From the NCBI GenBank assembly GCA_036262035.1, contig DATAJS010000032.1, positions 336,086-400,085 on the forward strand: a DNA stretch of 64,000 nt, in the 5' to 3' direction. Positions 17,528 through 24,995 of this stretch are shown here, in pieces. This DNA comes from Burkholderiales bacterium (lineage in GTDB: Bacteria; Pseudomonadota; Gammaproteobacteria; Burkholderiales; SG8-41). Each line of letters begins with the position of its first letter. The stretch's first letter is position 1. Under the pieces are notes generated by a model, which worked only from the letters and a program-made list of their open reading frames with translations, did not search any database and had not been told where the DNA came from. Both the position numbers and the translations under genes were made by a program.

Positions 17528-17986
17528 TCAGCACTCTTCGCGCTGCGGTCCCGCGCGTCCCTCGCCCGGCGCGGCCGTGCACGCCTGCTGCGGCGCCGTC
17601 GTGTCGCGGTCCGACTGCAGTATCCACGCGATGGCGTCGAGCAGCGCCTGATCGTCGACCGGCTTCCTGAAGAAGCAGCGCGCGTCGAGGTCGCGCGCGC
17701 GCCGCCGCGTGTCCTCGTCGTCGCGCGCCGAGACCGCGATGACCGGCATGCCGATGCCGCGCGCCTTGAGCTCGGCCTGGACCTGCAGCCCGCTCATCCT
17801 GGGCATCGTGATGTCGAGCAGGATGCACGCGCGAGGCTCGGAGCCGACCTCCTCGAGAAAGCGCTCGGGGCTCGCGTAGAGCTTGGGCGTGAAGCCGCCG
17901 GCGCGCATGAGCCGCGCGAGCCCTTTGCGAACGAGATCGTCGTCGTCGACGATATACACGACACACGGTTGCACGGCGTCGATCAC
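17528..17986 (-). CDS. Receiver-only response regulator
   Basis: 152 residues from GTG 17986 (IDAVQPCVVYIVDDDD). The GTG overlaps the TGA of the upstream AI-2E-type gene (GTGA), and AGGACGAC gives a ribosome site. It is a CheY-like receiver: acidic cluster VDDDD, phosphoacceptor Asp in CILLDITMPRMSGL, Ser/Thr in VIAVSA and Lys in FFRKPVDD. After residue 125 there is only a short low-complexity tail with no helix-turn-helix. It resembles FixJ-family receivers without output, so it may act as a phosphate sink or by protein contact. Confidence 0.85.
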   Translation of the reverse strand: MIDAVQPCVVYIVDDDDLVRKGLARLMRAGGFTPKLYASPERFLEEVGSEPRACILLDITMPRMSGLQVQAELKARGIGMPVIAVSARDDEDTRRRARDLDARCFFRKPVDDQALLDAIAWILQSDRDTTAPQQACTAAPGEGRAGPQREEC

Positions 17987-19185
17987 GGCTTGTCGTCCTC
18001 TCCTGCTGCTGCGGCCGCCGCGGCCTCGGGCGGGCGAATCCGGGGATCGGCGGCGACCCACGCCTTGAGCAGCGTGTACACCACCGCGAGCACCACGGGC
18101 CCGAGGAAGATACCGATGAGCCCGAAGGAGAGCAGCCCGCCGACCACGCCGGCGAACACCATGAGCAGCGGCATGTCCCCGCCGCGCTGGATGAGGATCG
18201 GGCGAATGACGTTGTCGATGACGCCGACGAACACGCACCACGCGAGCAGGACGAACGGCGCGACGGTGGCGTCGCTGGTGTAGAAGTACCAGATCACCGC
18301 GGGCACGAGCACCGGCCCCGGACCGATCTGCGCGACCGCGAGCATGAACATGAACGCGGTGAGCAGACCCGGGAACGGCAGCCCGGCGATCGCGAGACCC
18401 GCGCCCGCGAGCACGCTCTGGATCAGCGCGGTCAGCACCACCCCCAGCGCGACGCCGCGTATCGCGTTGCCGGCGAGCAGCACGACTTTCTCGCCCTGCG
18501 TTCCCGCGAGCCGCCTGAAGAACACGATGACGCCGGCGGCCGCCTCCTCCCCCTTGGCGAAGAGGATCGCCGCGACGATCACCGTCAGGAGGAACTGCCC
18601 GATCAGCAGCGTGACGCTGCCGACCTGCGCGAGCAGCCACGCCGCCACGGTGCGCGCGTGCGGCTCGAGGCGCCCCGCGAGCTCCGCGGGGCTCGCCGCC
18701 GAGAGCTCGTCCCACGGTTTGGCGACGCGCGGCCCGACGAAAGGCACCTCGGCGACCCACGTCGGCGCCGCCGGGACGCGCACTTCGCGCAAGGACTCCG
18801 CCCATTCGCCGATGTCCTCGGAGTGCGACACGATCACGGTGAGCGCGAGCGAGAACGGCACGACGAAAGCGAGCAGCATGCTCGCGGTCATCGCGCAAAC
18901 CGCGGCCCAGCGCCTGCCGCCGAGCTTCGCCTGCGCCTTGAGCATGAGCGGCCACATCGCGACGACGATCATCGTGGCCCACACGATCGCCGGCACGAAA
19001 GGCCTCAGGATCCACAGCGCCGCGCCGCCGAGCAGCGCCATGAACACCACCGAGATCGTCGCGCGCGGCAGATCGGATGCGACCGCGGGCGGCGGCGTGC
19101 CCGGCTGCACGGCAGGCGGCTGCACCGCCACGGTGGTGACCACCACCGGCTGCGTCGCGCCCATCTCGATGTCCCCTGCGTTCAT
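17983..19185 (-). CDS. AI-2E family transporter (PerM-like)
   Basis: 400 residues. A Pro/Val-rich N-terminus (1-40) precedes membrane segments and ends in the family block VGVIDNVIRPILIQRGGDMP ... GLIGIFLGPVVLAVVY. The family includes exporters of autoinducer-2 and Na+/H+ antiporters, so the name says little about the substrate. Its ATG overlaps the stop of the outer-membrane gene upstream (ATGA), and its stop overlaps the start of the receiver gene downstream. Confidence 0.85.
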   Translation of the reverse strand: MNAGDIEMGATQPVVVTTVAVQPPAVQPGTPPPAVASDLPRATISVVFMALLGGAALWILRPFVPAIVWATMIVVAMWPLMLKAQAKLGGRRWAAVCAMTASMLLAFVVPFSLALTVIVSHSEDIGEWAESLREVRVPAAPTWVAEVPFVGPRVAKPWDELSAASPAELAGRLEPHARTVAAWLLAQVGSVTLLIGQFLLTVIVAAILFAKGEEAAAGVIVFFRRLAGTQGEKVVLLAGNAIRGVALGVVLTALIQSVLAGAGLAIAGLPFPGLLTAFMFMLAVAQIGPGPVLVPAVIWYFYTSDATVAPFVLLAWCVFVGVIDNVIRPILIQRGGDMPLLMVFAGVVGGLLSFGLIGIFLGPVVLAVVYTLLKAWVAADPRIRPPEAAAAAAAGEDDKP

Positions 19186-20102
19186 TTGTCGAACCAGCGA
19201 TACTGAAGCGCCACCGCGATCACGTCGTAATCACCGCCCGCGCGGATCTGCGCGCCTTTCGACCAGGCGAGCTTCGCCGACCAGCCGGCCGTGAACGGCA
19301 CGGAGAGCGTCGCCCCGTAGCGCGAGTTGTTCTGCCTGTCGTTGCTCCCCACGCCGTCGATGGTGGTGCGCCCGCCGCTGTTGTGAGCGGCGTTCACCGC
19401 GAGCCACAGGCCGGGCCTGAAGTTGTAGCCGGCGTGCACCTGCGTGACGTAGAGCGGATCCTGGCTTCGATGCTTGCCGCCGAAGAAGTTGTCGTTGTCG
19501 GTGTACAGCCATGCGCCCGCCGACGCTTCGAAGAACCAGTTGCCGACGGGATACGAGAACCCGACTTCCGGCTTGAACGCCCAGCGGTGGGTGCCGACGT
19601 TGACGAGGCGTTCGGGCACGTACTGTCCCGTCGGCACGACCATCGACACGCTCGTGCCGACGACGAGCCCCGGCGGCCGCTGCGCGAACTCGCGCGGCGT
19701 CATCGCCGGGTTGCCGTACAGATTGAGCGCCAGGCGCAGGCGCGCGTCGCCGATGCCGGAGCGATGGACTTCCCGCGACGCGTCGAAGACATCCCCGCTC
19801 ACTTCGCCGCGCGCGAAAGGCAGCACCGCGGCCGCGCTCGCCGTACGCCCCGCGAGCTCGAACGTGCGCGCATAACCGGCGACGTAGACGTCGATGTCCG
19901 CCTGCACGTTCTTGATCGGCAGCGCGGGATCCGTCAGCACCTCGCCCCTCAGCCGCGTCCAGCCCGCGACGACGAAGTTCGTGCCGACCGGAGAAGCCGA
20001 GTACGCGCGCGGCTCGAGCTCCTGCGCTTGCGAGCGCGTCGCGATGACCGCGAGCGCCGCGGCGATGAGCGCGCATGCTGTCCGCGTCCCGGTGCGACAC
20101 AC
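19182..20102 (-). CDS. Outer-membrane beta-barrel, MetA-pathway-of-phenol-degradation type
   Basis: 306 residues with an N-terminal signal peptide (ALIAAALAVIATRSQAQ). The rest alternates in beta-strand fashion with aromatic girdles and ends in an outer-membrane-type Phe-containing C-terminus (VALQYRWFDK). The patterns SASPVGTNFVVAGWTR, DARLRLALNLYG and WFFEASAGAWLYTDNDNFFG match proteins of the Phenol_MetA_deg family, which are putative porins or transporters. The start is a GTG at 20102, 7 bp after the SYLF stop. No phenol-degradation gene is nearby, so the family name should not be read as function. Confidence 0.8.
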   Translation of the reverse strand: MCRTGTRTACALIAAALAVIATRSQAQELEPRAYSASPVGTNFVVAGWTRLRGEVLTDPALPIKNVQADIDVYVAGYARTFELAGRTASAAAVLPFARGEVSGDVFDASREVHRSGIGDARLRLALNLYGNPAMTPREFAQRPPGLVVGTSVSMVVPTGQYVPERLVNVGTHRWAFKPEVGFSYPVGNWFFEASAGAWLYTDNDNFFGGKHRSQDPLYVTQVHAGYNFRPGLWLAVNAAHNSGGRTTIDGVGSNDRQNNSRYGATLSVPFTAGWSAKLAWSKGAQIRAGGDYDVIAVALQYRWFDK

Positions 20103-20109
20103 CCGGCCG

Positions 20110-20652
20110 TCAATTACCGGTCTTGGAGATCTTCGCGCCCTGGATGCCGGCGCCCGCCATCAACCCTTTCTGGTCGAAGATGAACGCATAGATATCGGAG
20201 TGCGCGGTCGTCGTCGACAGGTTCTTGGCGATGCCGGAGTCCACGACGACGATGCTCGGGCCGACGCCGAGCTCCCAGCCGTTGGCATTGGCGAGGTACT
20301 GCATCGCCGAGTCGCTCATCAGGAACAGCGCGTAGCCGAACTTCTGCGCGCCCGCCTGGTAGCCGAACGAGACCGCGCTCGTGTTGAAGTAGCCGGCGGG
20401 CTTGCCTTTCCTGTAGAGCACGCCGTCGCCGCCCTGCGCGCCGACGATCAGCCCGGCCTTCACCACGCTCGGGAAGACGAGGATGCCCTGCGCCTTGTCG
20501 CCCAGCGCGCGCGCCGCCGGCGTCTTCTGATACAGCGATTGCAGCGCGGCTTTCGCTTCGCTGTCGATGTTCCCGGCCGCGAGGGCGGGCGCCGACAGCA
20601 TCGAGACGACGAACGAGAACAGGGCCGCGACGGCCCGCGATGACGTGTTCAT
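20110..20652 (-). CDS. SYLF/Ysc84-domain lipid-binding protein
   Basis: 180 residues from ATG 20652, with GGAGAGG before it. Signal peptide about 1-30 (AALFSFVVSMLSAPALA). The mature protein has the SYLF pattern: ILVFPSVVKAGLIVGAQGG, VLYRKGKPAGYFNTSAVSFG and a closing DIYAFIFDQKGLMAGAGIQG. SYLF domains bind phosphoinositides in eukaryotes; bacterial secreted copies are probably envelope lipid-binding proteins. First gene of a four-gene operon (SYLF, outer-membrane protein, AI-2E, receiver), with palindrome D 93 bp upstream. Confidence 0.88.
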   Translation of the reverse strand: MNTSSRAVAALFSFVVSMLSAPALAAGNIDSEAKAALQSLYQKTPAARALGDKAQGILVFPSVVKAGLIVGAQGGDGVLYRKGKPAGYFNTSAVSFGYQAGAQKFGYALFLMSDSAMQYLANANGWELGVGPSIVVVDSGIAKNLSTTTAHSDIYAFIFDQKGLMAGAGIQGAKISKTGN

Positions 20653-20744
20653 GAGCCTCTCCTTTGTTGTGCGCATGCCGCGCGCCCGACGCGCGGCGTG
20701 CGACGGACGGATTCGACGTTAGTTTCCGGGGGGTGGAGCGGCAA

Positions 20745-20760
20745 TTGGACCAAGGTCGCA
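20745..20760. promoter_or_regulatory. Palindrome D, putative operator of the SYLF operon
   Basis: TTGGACCAAGGTCGCA. It has the same GCA variant right arm as site B. It lies in the divergent region between the SYLF gene (minus) and the gene at 20953 (plus), nearer the SYLF side. Confidence 0.55.
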
Positions 20761-20819
20761 TCGCGATGCGGCGCGATGGACGCCGCGTCGAGCGCCTGGC
20801 GCCGACCGTCGCGGCGCAC

Positions 20820-20835
20820 TTGGACCAAGGTCCAA
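20820..20835. promoter_or_regulatory. Palindrome E, putative operator of the 20953 gene
   Basis: TTGGACCAAGGTCCAA, perfect 7-bp arms. It is 75 bp from site D, close to seven helical turns, in the same divergent promoter region. The centre is about 125 bp before the plus-strand start codon at 20953. Confidence 0.6.
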
Positions 20836-20952
20836 TTCTCGCGTCCTCGCGCGCTGCGCTACTTTCCGCCCTGCACCTGCTGCGTGTTCTTGCGGCCCGC
20901 GCACTCTTTCTTGCGCGGGGGCGGCGCGGCACCTGTCCACAAGGAGAAAACC

Positions 20953-21447
20953 ATGGCGCTACGCAAATCGTTGTTCACTGCAGCCGCAGCAGGCCTGATC
21001 GCACTCGGCGCCGTGTCGTTCACGGCGATCGCCCAGGACGCGCAGCCGAAGACCGGGCGCTACACCGCGGAAGACATCGCGAAAGCGAAGCCGGTCGCCA
21101 CGTTCGAGGTGGAGGCCGACCAGATCCGGCTGATCCTGGGCGGGGCTTCGGGCAAAGGCGTGCTCACGTACAACGGCAAGAAGTATCCGTTCACGGCCAA
21201 GGCGGTGACCGCGGGCGGCGTCGGCGTCACCAAAGTCACGGCGAAAGGCGACGTGTACTTCATGAAGAACGTCGAGGATTTCGCGGGCATCTATTCCGCG
21301 GCTTCGATCGGCGCGACCGTGGGCAAGGGCGCCGGCGCGTCGCAGTACGAGAACAACAAAGGCGTGTTCCTCAAGGTCGTGTCCAAGACCGAAGGCGTGG
21401 GCCTGAGCCTCGGGCTCGCCGGCGTGCAGATCGAGTTCGCGAAGTGA
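20953..21447 (+). CDS. Exported glycine-rich protein, function unknown
   Basis: 164 residues from ATG 20953, with AAGGAG 7 bp before it; an earlier in-frame extension has no homology-like content. A signal peptide (1-27, [21 protein letters not shown]) precedes a beta-rich domain with [38 protein letters not shown] and a glycine-rich end [16 protein letters not shown]. The pattern recalls small exported proteins of the DUF1134/EipA kind, but I am not certain of the family. It starts a plus-strand unit with 3-hydroxybutyrate dehydrogenase and is controlled from the region holding palindromes D and E. Confidence 0.8.
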   Translation: MALRKSLFTAAAAGLIALGAVSFTAIAQDAQPKTGRYTAEDIAKAKPVATFEVEADQIRLILGGASGKGVLTYNGKKYPFTAKAVTAGGVGVTKVTAKGDVYFMKNVEDFAGIYSAASIGATVGKGAGASQYENNKGVFLKVVSKTEGVGLSLGLAGVQIEFAK

Positions 21448-21571
21448 TCGCACCCGCCGTGTAGATCGGTCCGGCCCGCCGCCCGTCGTCGCAGCCAGCC
21501 CCTCTCCCCGGCGGCAACGGCACCGGACGGCGGCCCCCGGCCCTGAGCGAGCGCCGCATCGGAGGTGGCCC

Positions 21572-22354
21572 ATGAGACTGCAAGGCAAATCCGCCATCGT
21601 GACCGGCGCCGCGAGCGGCATCGGCAAAGGCATCGCGCTCGCCTTCGCGCGCGAGGGCGCGAGCGTCGCGATCGCCGACCTCGACGCGCAGGCAGCCGAA
21701 GCGTGCGCTTCCCAGATCCGGGCGGGCGGCGCGAAAGCGATCGGCCTGGCGATGGACGTCGCGAGCGAGGACGCGGTGAACGCGGGCGTCGCTGCGACGA
21801 GTGACGCCTTCGGCGGCGTCGACATCCTCGTGTCGAACGCCGGCATACAGATCGTGCATCCGGTCGAAGAGTTCACGCTCACCGACTGGAAGAAGATGAT
21901 GGCGATCCACCTCGACGGCGCTTTCCTCACGACGCGTGCCTGCCTGCCGCGCATGTACGCCGGCGGACGCGGCGGCTGCATCCTCTACATCGGCTCGGTG
22001 CACTCCAAGCTCGCATCGCTGCTCAAGGCGCCGTACGTCACCGCCAAGCACGGCCTGCTCGGGCTGTGCCGGACCGTCGCGAAGGAAGGCGCCGCGCACC
22101 GCGTGCGCGCCAACGTGATCTGTCCCGGGTTCGTGCGCACGCCGCTCGTCGACAAGCAGATCCCCGAGCAGGCGCAGGCGCTCGGCATCACCGAGGCCGA
22201 GGTCATCCGCGACGTGATGCTGAAGGACACCGTCGACGGCGAGTTCACCACCCTCGAGGACGTCGCCGAGACCGCGGTGTTCTTCGCCGCTTTCCCCAGC
22301 AACGCGCTCACCGGCCAGTCGCTCATCGTGAGCCACGGGTGGGCGATGGAGTGA
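21572..22354 (+). CDS. bdhA: 3-hydroxybutyrate dehydrogenase
   Basis: 260-residue SDR. The NAD site is [16 protein letters not shown], the Asn-Ala-Gly motif [10 protein letters not shown], and the catalytic Ser-Tyr-Lys are in GSVHSK and YVTAKHGLL. The C-terminal half ([14 protein letters not shown] ... [15 protein letters not shown]) is characteristic of D-3-hydroxybutyrate dehydrogenase rather than other SDRs. It oxidises hydroxybutyrate, the PHB monomer, to acetoacetate with NAD. The CoA-transferase at 11018-12330 could then activate acetoacetate. An AGGTGG ribosome site lies before ATG 21572. Confidence 0.92.
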   Translation: MRLQGKSAIVTGAASGIGKGIALAFAREGASVAIADLDAQAAEACASQIRAGGAKAIGLAMDVASEDAVNAGVAATSDAFGGVDILVSNAGIQIVHPVEEFTLTDWKKMMAIHLDGAFLTTRACLPRMYAGGRGGCILYIGSVHSKLASLLKAPYVTAKHGLLGLCRTVAKEGAAHRVRANVICPGFVRTPLVDKQIPEQAQALGITEAEVIRDVMLKDTVDGEFTTLEDVAETAVFFAAFPSNALTGQSLIVSHGWAME

Positions 22355-22379
22355 TGTCGTCGTCGAACGTTCGAAAGGC

Positions 22380-22403
22380 GTGAACGGGTGAACGGGTGAA
22401 CGG
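22380..22403. repeat. Three tandem copies of an 8-bp unit
   Basis: The unit GTGAACGG occurs three times head to tail between bdhA and the MscS-type gene. Such short arrays can slip during replication; no function is evident. Confidence 0.8.
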
Positions 22404-22469
22404 GTGGTGTCGCAGCTTGGTCATCAGCGTCGCGCTCGCACTCGTCGTGATGAGCGCTGCGTCGCGCGC

Positions 22470-24164
22470 ATGAAGCGCGCAACCGTCGACTGGCGGCGCG
22501 TGCTCGCGCTGCTCACCGTCGTCGCCGCGGTCGTCGCGATCCTCACGCTGTCGCGCATTCCCCCGGCCGCCGCGGCGGCCGCGCCGCCGGCGCCGCCCGC
22601 CAAGGCCGAGGAGAAGGCGCCGGCCGCGACCGATCCGCTCGGGCGCATGACCCCTTACGGCGCCGTGATCGGTTTCCTGCGCGCGGCCGAGCGCAACGAC
22701 TACGAAGCCGCCGCGCGCTTCCTCGAAGGCAAGCAGCCGCAGAAGAAGAAGGAAGACCTCGCCCGCGCGCTGAAGATCGTGCTCAACCGCGGGCTGAAGA
22801 TCGGCCTGGAGGATCTCTCCCGCGTGCCCGAAGGGCGGCTAGACGACGAGCTCAACGTCTATCTCGAGAAGGTCGGCACCGCGGCCTACGACGACAGCAC
22901 GCTCGATATCGTGCTGCGCCGGCAGACCAGGCCGGACGCGCCGGCCGTCTGGCTGTTTTCGCACGAGACGCTCCAGGGCGTGCCCGAGGCGGCGGAACGG
23001 CTGCACGTCGGGTTCGGCGAGGCGATCTGGCCCGACGGGTTCCGCGAGCTGACGTTCCTCTCCTTCCCGCTTTTCCTGCTGATCAACCAGCTCTTGCTGA
23101 TCCCGCTGATCTGCCTCGTGGCATGGGTGGCGATGCGCATCCTCACGGCCTCCGCGCGCCCACTGCTCGCGCGCTGGAGCGCGGAGAACGGCCCGACCGT
23201 GCTCGCGCGCCTGGGCTGGCCGCTGTGGCTGCTCCTCTTCGGGGTGCTGCTGCGCGCGGCCGCCCAGGAAGGCGTCACGGTCGCGGGCCGCATCTTCTAT
23301 GCGTCGGTATCCACGGTGCTCATCATCGGCGCGGTGACCTGGATGCTGGTGCGCCTGACCCGCCTGGCCACGCGGCTCAGGATCCTCGGCATGCACGCGC
23401 GCGGCGTGCCGGGCAACATCGCCACGGTCGAGCTCTCGGGCTGGCTGCTCATGTGTGCGTGGTGGATCGCGGGGCTCTTCCTCGTCCTGCGCAGCCTCGG
23501 CTTCGAAGTGACCGCGGCCGTCGCCGGCCTCGGCGTCGGCGGCATCGCGATCGCGTTCGCCGCACAGAAGACGCTCGAGAACCTCTTCGGGACCGTCACC
23601 ATCGTCACCGACAAGCCGATACACGTGGGCGACACCTGCAACGCCGGCGGCACCGAGGGCACGGTGGAAAGCATCGGCCTGCGCTCGTCGCGCATACGCA
23701 CCGCCGACCGCGTGCTCGTCACGATCCCCAACGGCCAGCTCGCCTCGATGACGATCAGCAACCTGTCCCATCGCGACAAGTTCCTGTTCAAGCACCTGGT
23801 GCGGCTGCGTTACGACATGCGCGCGGATCAGTTGCGCGAAGTGCTGGCCCGGACGAGGACGATGCTGGCCGCCCACGCCGGGGTCGAAACCTCGACGGCG
23901 AGGACGCGCGTGGTGCGTTTCGCCGATTTTGCGATCGAGCTCGAGGTGTTCGGCTACGTGCGCACCAGCGACCACGCGGACTTCCTCGGCGTTCAGGAAG
24001 AGCTGCTGCTCAACGTGATGGACATCGTCGAAGCGAGCGGCGCCGCGATCGCGCTGCCCTACCAGACGCCGCTGGAAGAAAAAGGCACGCTCGACGCCGG
24101 CACGAAGGCGCCGGATGTCGTCGCGCTGCCTCGCGGCGAGCGCTCGGCCGGCGAAAGAACCTGA
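22470..24164 (+). CDS. MscS-family mechanosensitive channel with periplasmic N-domain
   Basis: 564 residues from ATG 22470 (MKRATVDWRR); an upstream in-frame start at 22404 is less likely because it would pass through the tandem repeat. Layout: signal-type helix (10-35), periplasmic domain (about 50-200, with GAVIGFLRAAERNDYEAAAR), membrane helices (about 215-370), then the MscS core with the pore-type AGLGVGGIAIAFAAQKTLEN and the beta domain VGDTCNAGGTEGTVESIGLR. It would vent solutes under osmotic downshift. It converges with the gene at 24512. Confidence 0.9.
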   Translation: MKRATVDWRRVLALLTVVAAVVAILTLSRIPPAAAAAAPPAPPAKAEEKAPAATDPLGRMTPYGAVIGFLRAAERNDYEAAARFLEGKQPQKKKEDLARALKIVLNRGLKIGLEDLSRVPEGRLDDELNVYLEKVGTAAYDDSTLDIVLRRQTRPDAPAVWLFSHETLQGVPEAAERLHVGFGEAIWPDGFRELTFLSFPLFLLINQLLLIPLICLVAWVAMRILTASARPLLARWSAENGPTVLARLGWPLWLLLFGVLLRAAAQEGVTVAGRIFYASVSTVLIIGAVTWMLVRLTRLATRLRILGMHARGVPGNIATVELSGWLLMCAWWIAGLFLVLRSLGFEVTAAVAGLGVGGIAIAFAAQKTLENLFGTVTIVTDKPIHVGDTCNAGGTEGTVESIGLRSSRIRTADRVLVTIPNGQLASMTISNLSHRDKFLFKHLVRLRYDMRADQLREVLARTRTMLAAHAGVETSTARTRVVRFADFAIELEVFGYVRTSDHADFLGVQEELLLNVMDIVEASGAAIALPYQTPLEEKGTLDAGTKAPDVVALPRGERSAGERT

Positions 24165-24266
24165 GAGCGGGTTTGCTAGCGGCCGCGTCCGTCCTGCACG
24201 CCGCGGTTGTACGCGTCCTCTTCGCCGCGAACGCGATCGCGGCCGCGGCCGCAAGCAAGGGCCGGT
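24165..24266. other. Short convergent intergenic region, possible mini-ORF
   Basis: An ATG at 24272 on the minus strand overlaps the stop of the 24267-24512 gene (ATGA) and opens a frame beginning MNRPLLAAAAAIAFAA, which then runs into the antisense of the MscS gene. A second frame ends in YNRGVQDGRGR before a TAG. This may be a small exported protein broken by a frameshift; I do not call it as a gene. Confidence 0.3.
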
Positions 24267-24512
24267 TCATGACGGCTCCCTCAGCACGGCGCCGGTGATG
24301 TACGTGTGGCCGCGCACGACGTCCGGCGCCGGATGGAACTGCACGTACTTGATGTTCTCGAACGGCACGAGGAAGAGGGTTCCTTCGACCTGAAGCAGGA
24401 TGTGACGGTTCTTCAGCACGTCGTCGAACCTGAGCTGCGCCGCGGCCTCGTTGGTCGTCTGCTGCGGGAAATCGACGCAGAGCTTGGTGCCGTCGCAGAA
24501 GTGTATCGTCAT
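24267..24512 (-). CDS. Small conserved-looking protein of unknown function
   Basis: 81 residues from ATG 24512 (MTIHFCDGTKLCVDFPQQ); a TTG 54 bp upstream would add 18 low-complexity residues. The protein is mixed alpha/beta, with RFDDVLKNRHILLQVEGTLF and FENIKYVQFHPAPD, and no membrane segment. I do not recognise it. Palindrome F lies 83 bp upstream, which places it in the same putative regulon as the fermentation operons. Confidence 0.7.
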   Translation of the reverse strand: MTIHFCDGTKLCVDFPQQTTNEAAAQLRFDDVLKNRHILLQVEGTLFLVPFENIKYVQFHPAPDVVRGHTYITGAVLREPS

Positions 24513-24594
24513 GGCTCGCTGATTTTCCACGCGGGATCTCCCGGATCGGTGGTCTTCCTCCGACAATGAAACCCGCGTGACGGGCCGCGAACAA

Positions 24595-24610
24595 TTGGGC
24601 CTTCGTCCAA
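24595..24610. promoter_or_regulatory. Palindrome F, putative operator upstream of the 24512 gene
   Basis: TTGGGCCTTCGTCCAA: two changes from the consensus, one in the left arm (A to G) and one near the centre (G to C). Centre about 90 bp before ATG 24512. Confidence 0.5.
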
Positions 24611-24617
24611 TACGGCG

Positions 24618-24995
24618 TCAGCGGCCGCCCTCGCCCAGCACCTCGCGCAGCGTCTCGATCAGGAGCTGGTCGCTGAACGGCTTGCGCAGGAACGCCACCG
24701 CCCCGGCCTCGAGCGCCTGGTCGCGCGCGTGGGCCTCGTCGTACGCCGAGACGAAGATGATCGGCAGCGCCCCGCCGAGCCTCGCCTGGACGTCCAGCCC
24801 GGTGAGCCCGGGCATCTGCACGTCGAGGATCACGCAGGCGGGCCGCGGCGCAGCCGCGCCGTCCAGGCTCTGCAGGAACGCGTCGCCGCTCGCGAACGTC
24901 TGGGCGCGCATGCCGGCCGCTCGCAGCAGCCGCTGCACCGCGCGCCGCACCGATGCGTCGTCGTCGACGATCGCGATCGTCGGGACTTCGCTCAC
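24618..24995 (-). CDS. Receiver-only response regulator, partner of the adjacent kinase
   Basis: 125 residues from GTG 24995 (SEVPTIAIVDDDASVRR). The GTG overlaps the kinase stop (GTGA). Receiver features: IVDDDASV, phosphoacceptor Asp in CVILDVQMPGLTGLDV, IFVSAYDE and FLRKPFSDQLL. The protein stops at residue 125 and has no DNA-binding domain, although the sequence is FixJ/TodT-like. It must pass its signal to another protein or serve as a phosphate sink. Confidence 0.88.
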   Translation of the reverse strand: MSEVPTIAIVDDDASVRRAVQRLLRAAGMRAQTFASGDAFLQSLDGAAAPRPACVILDVQMPGLTGLDVQARLGGALPIIFVSAYDEAHARDQALEAGAVAFLRKPFSDQLLIETLREVLGEGGR

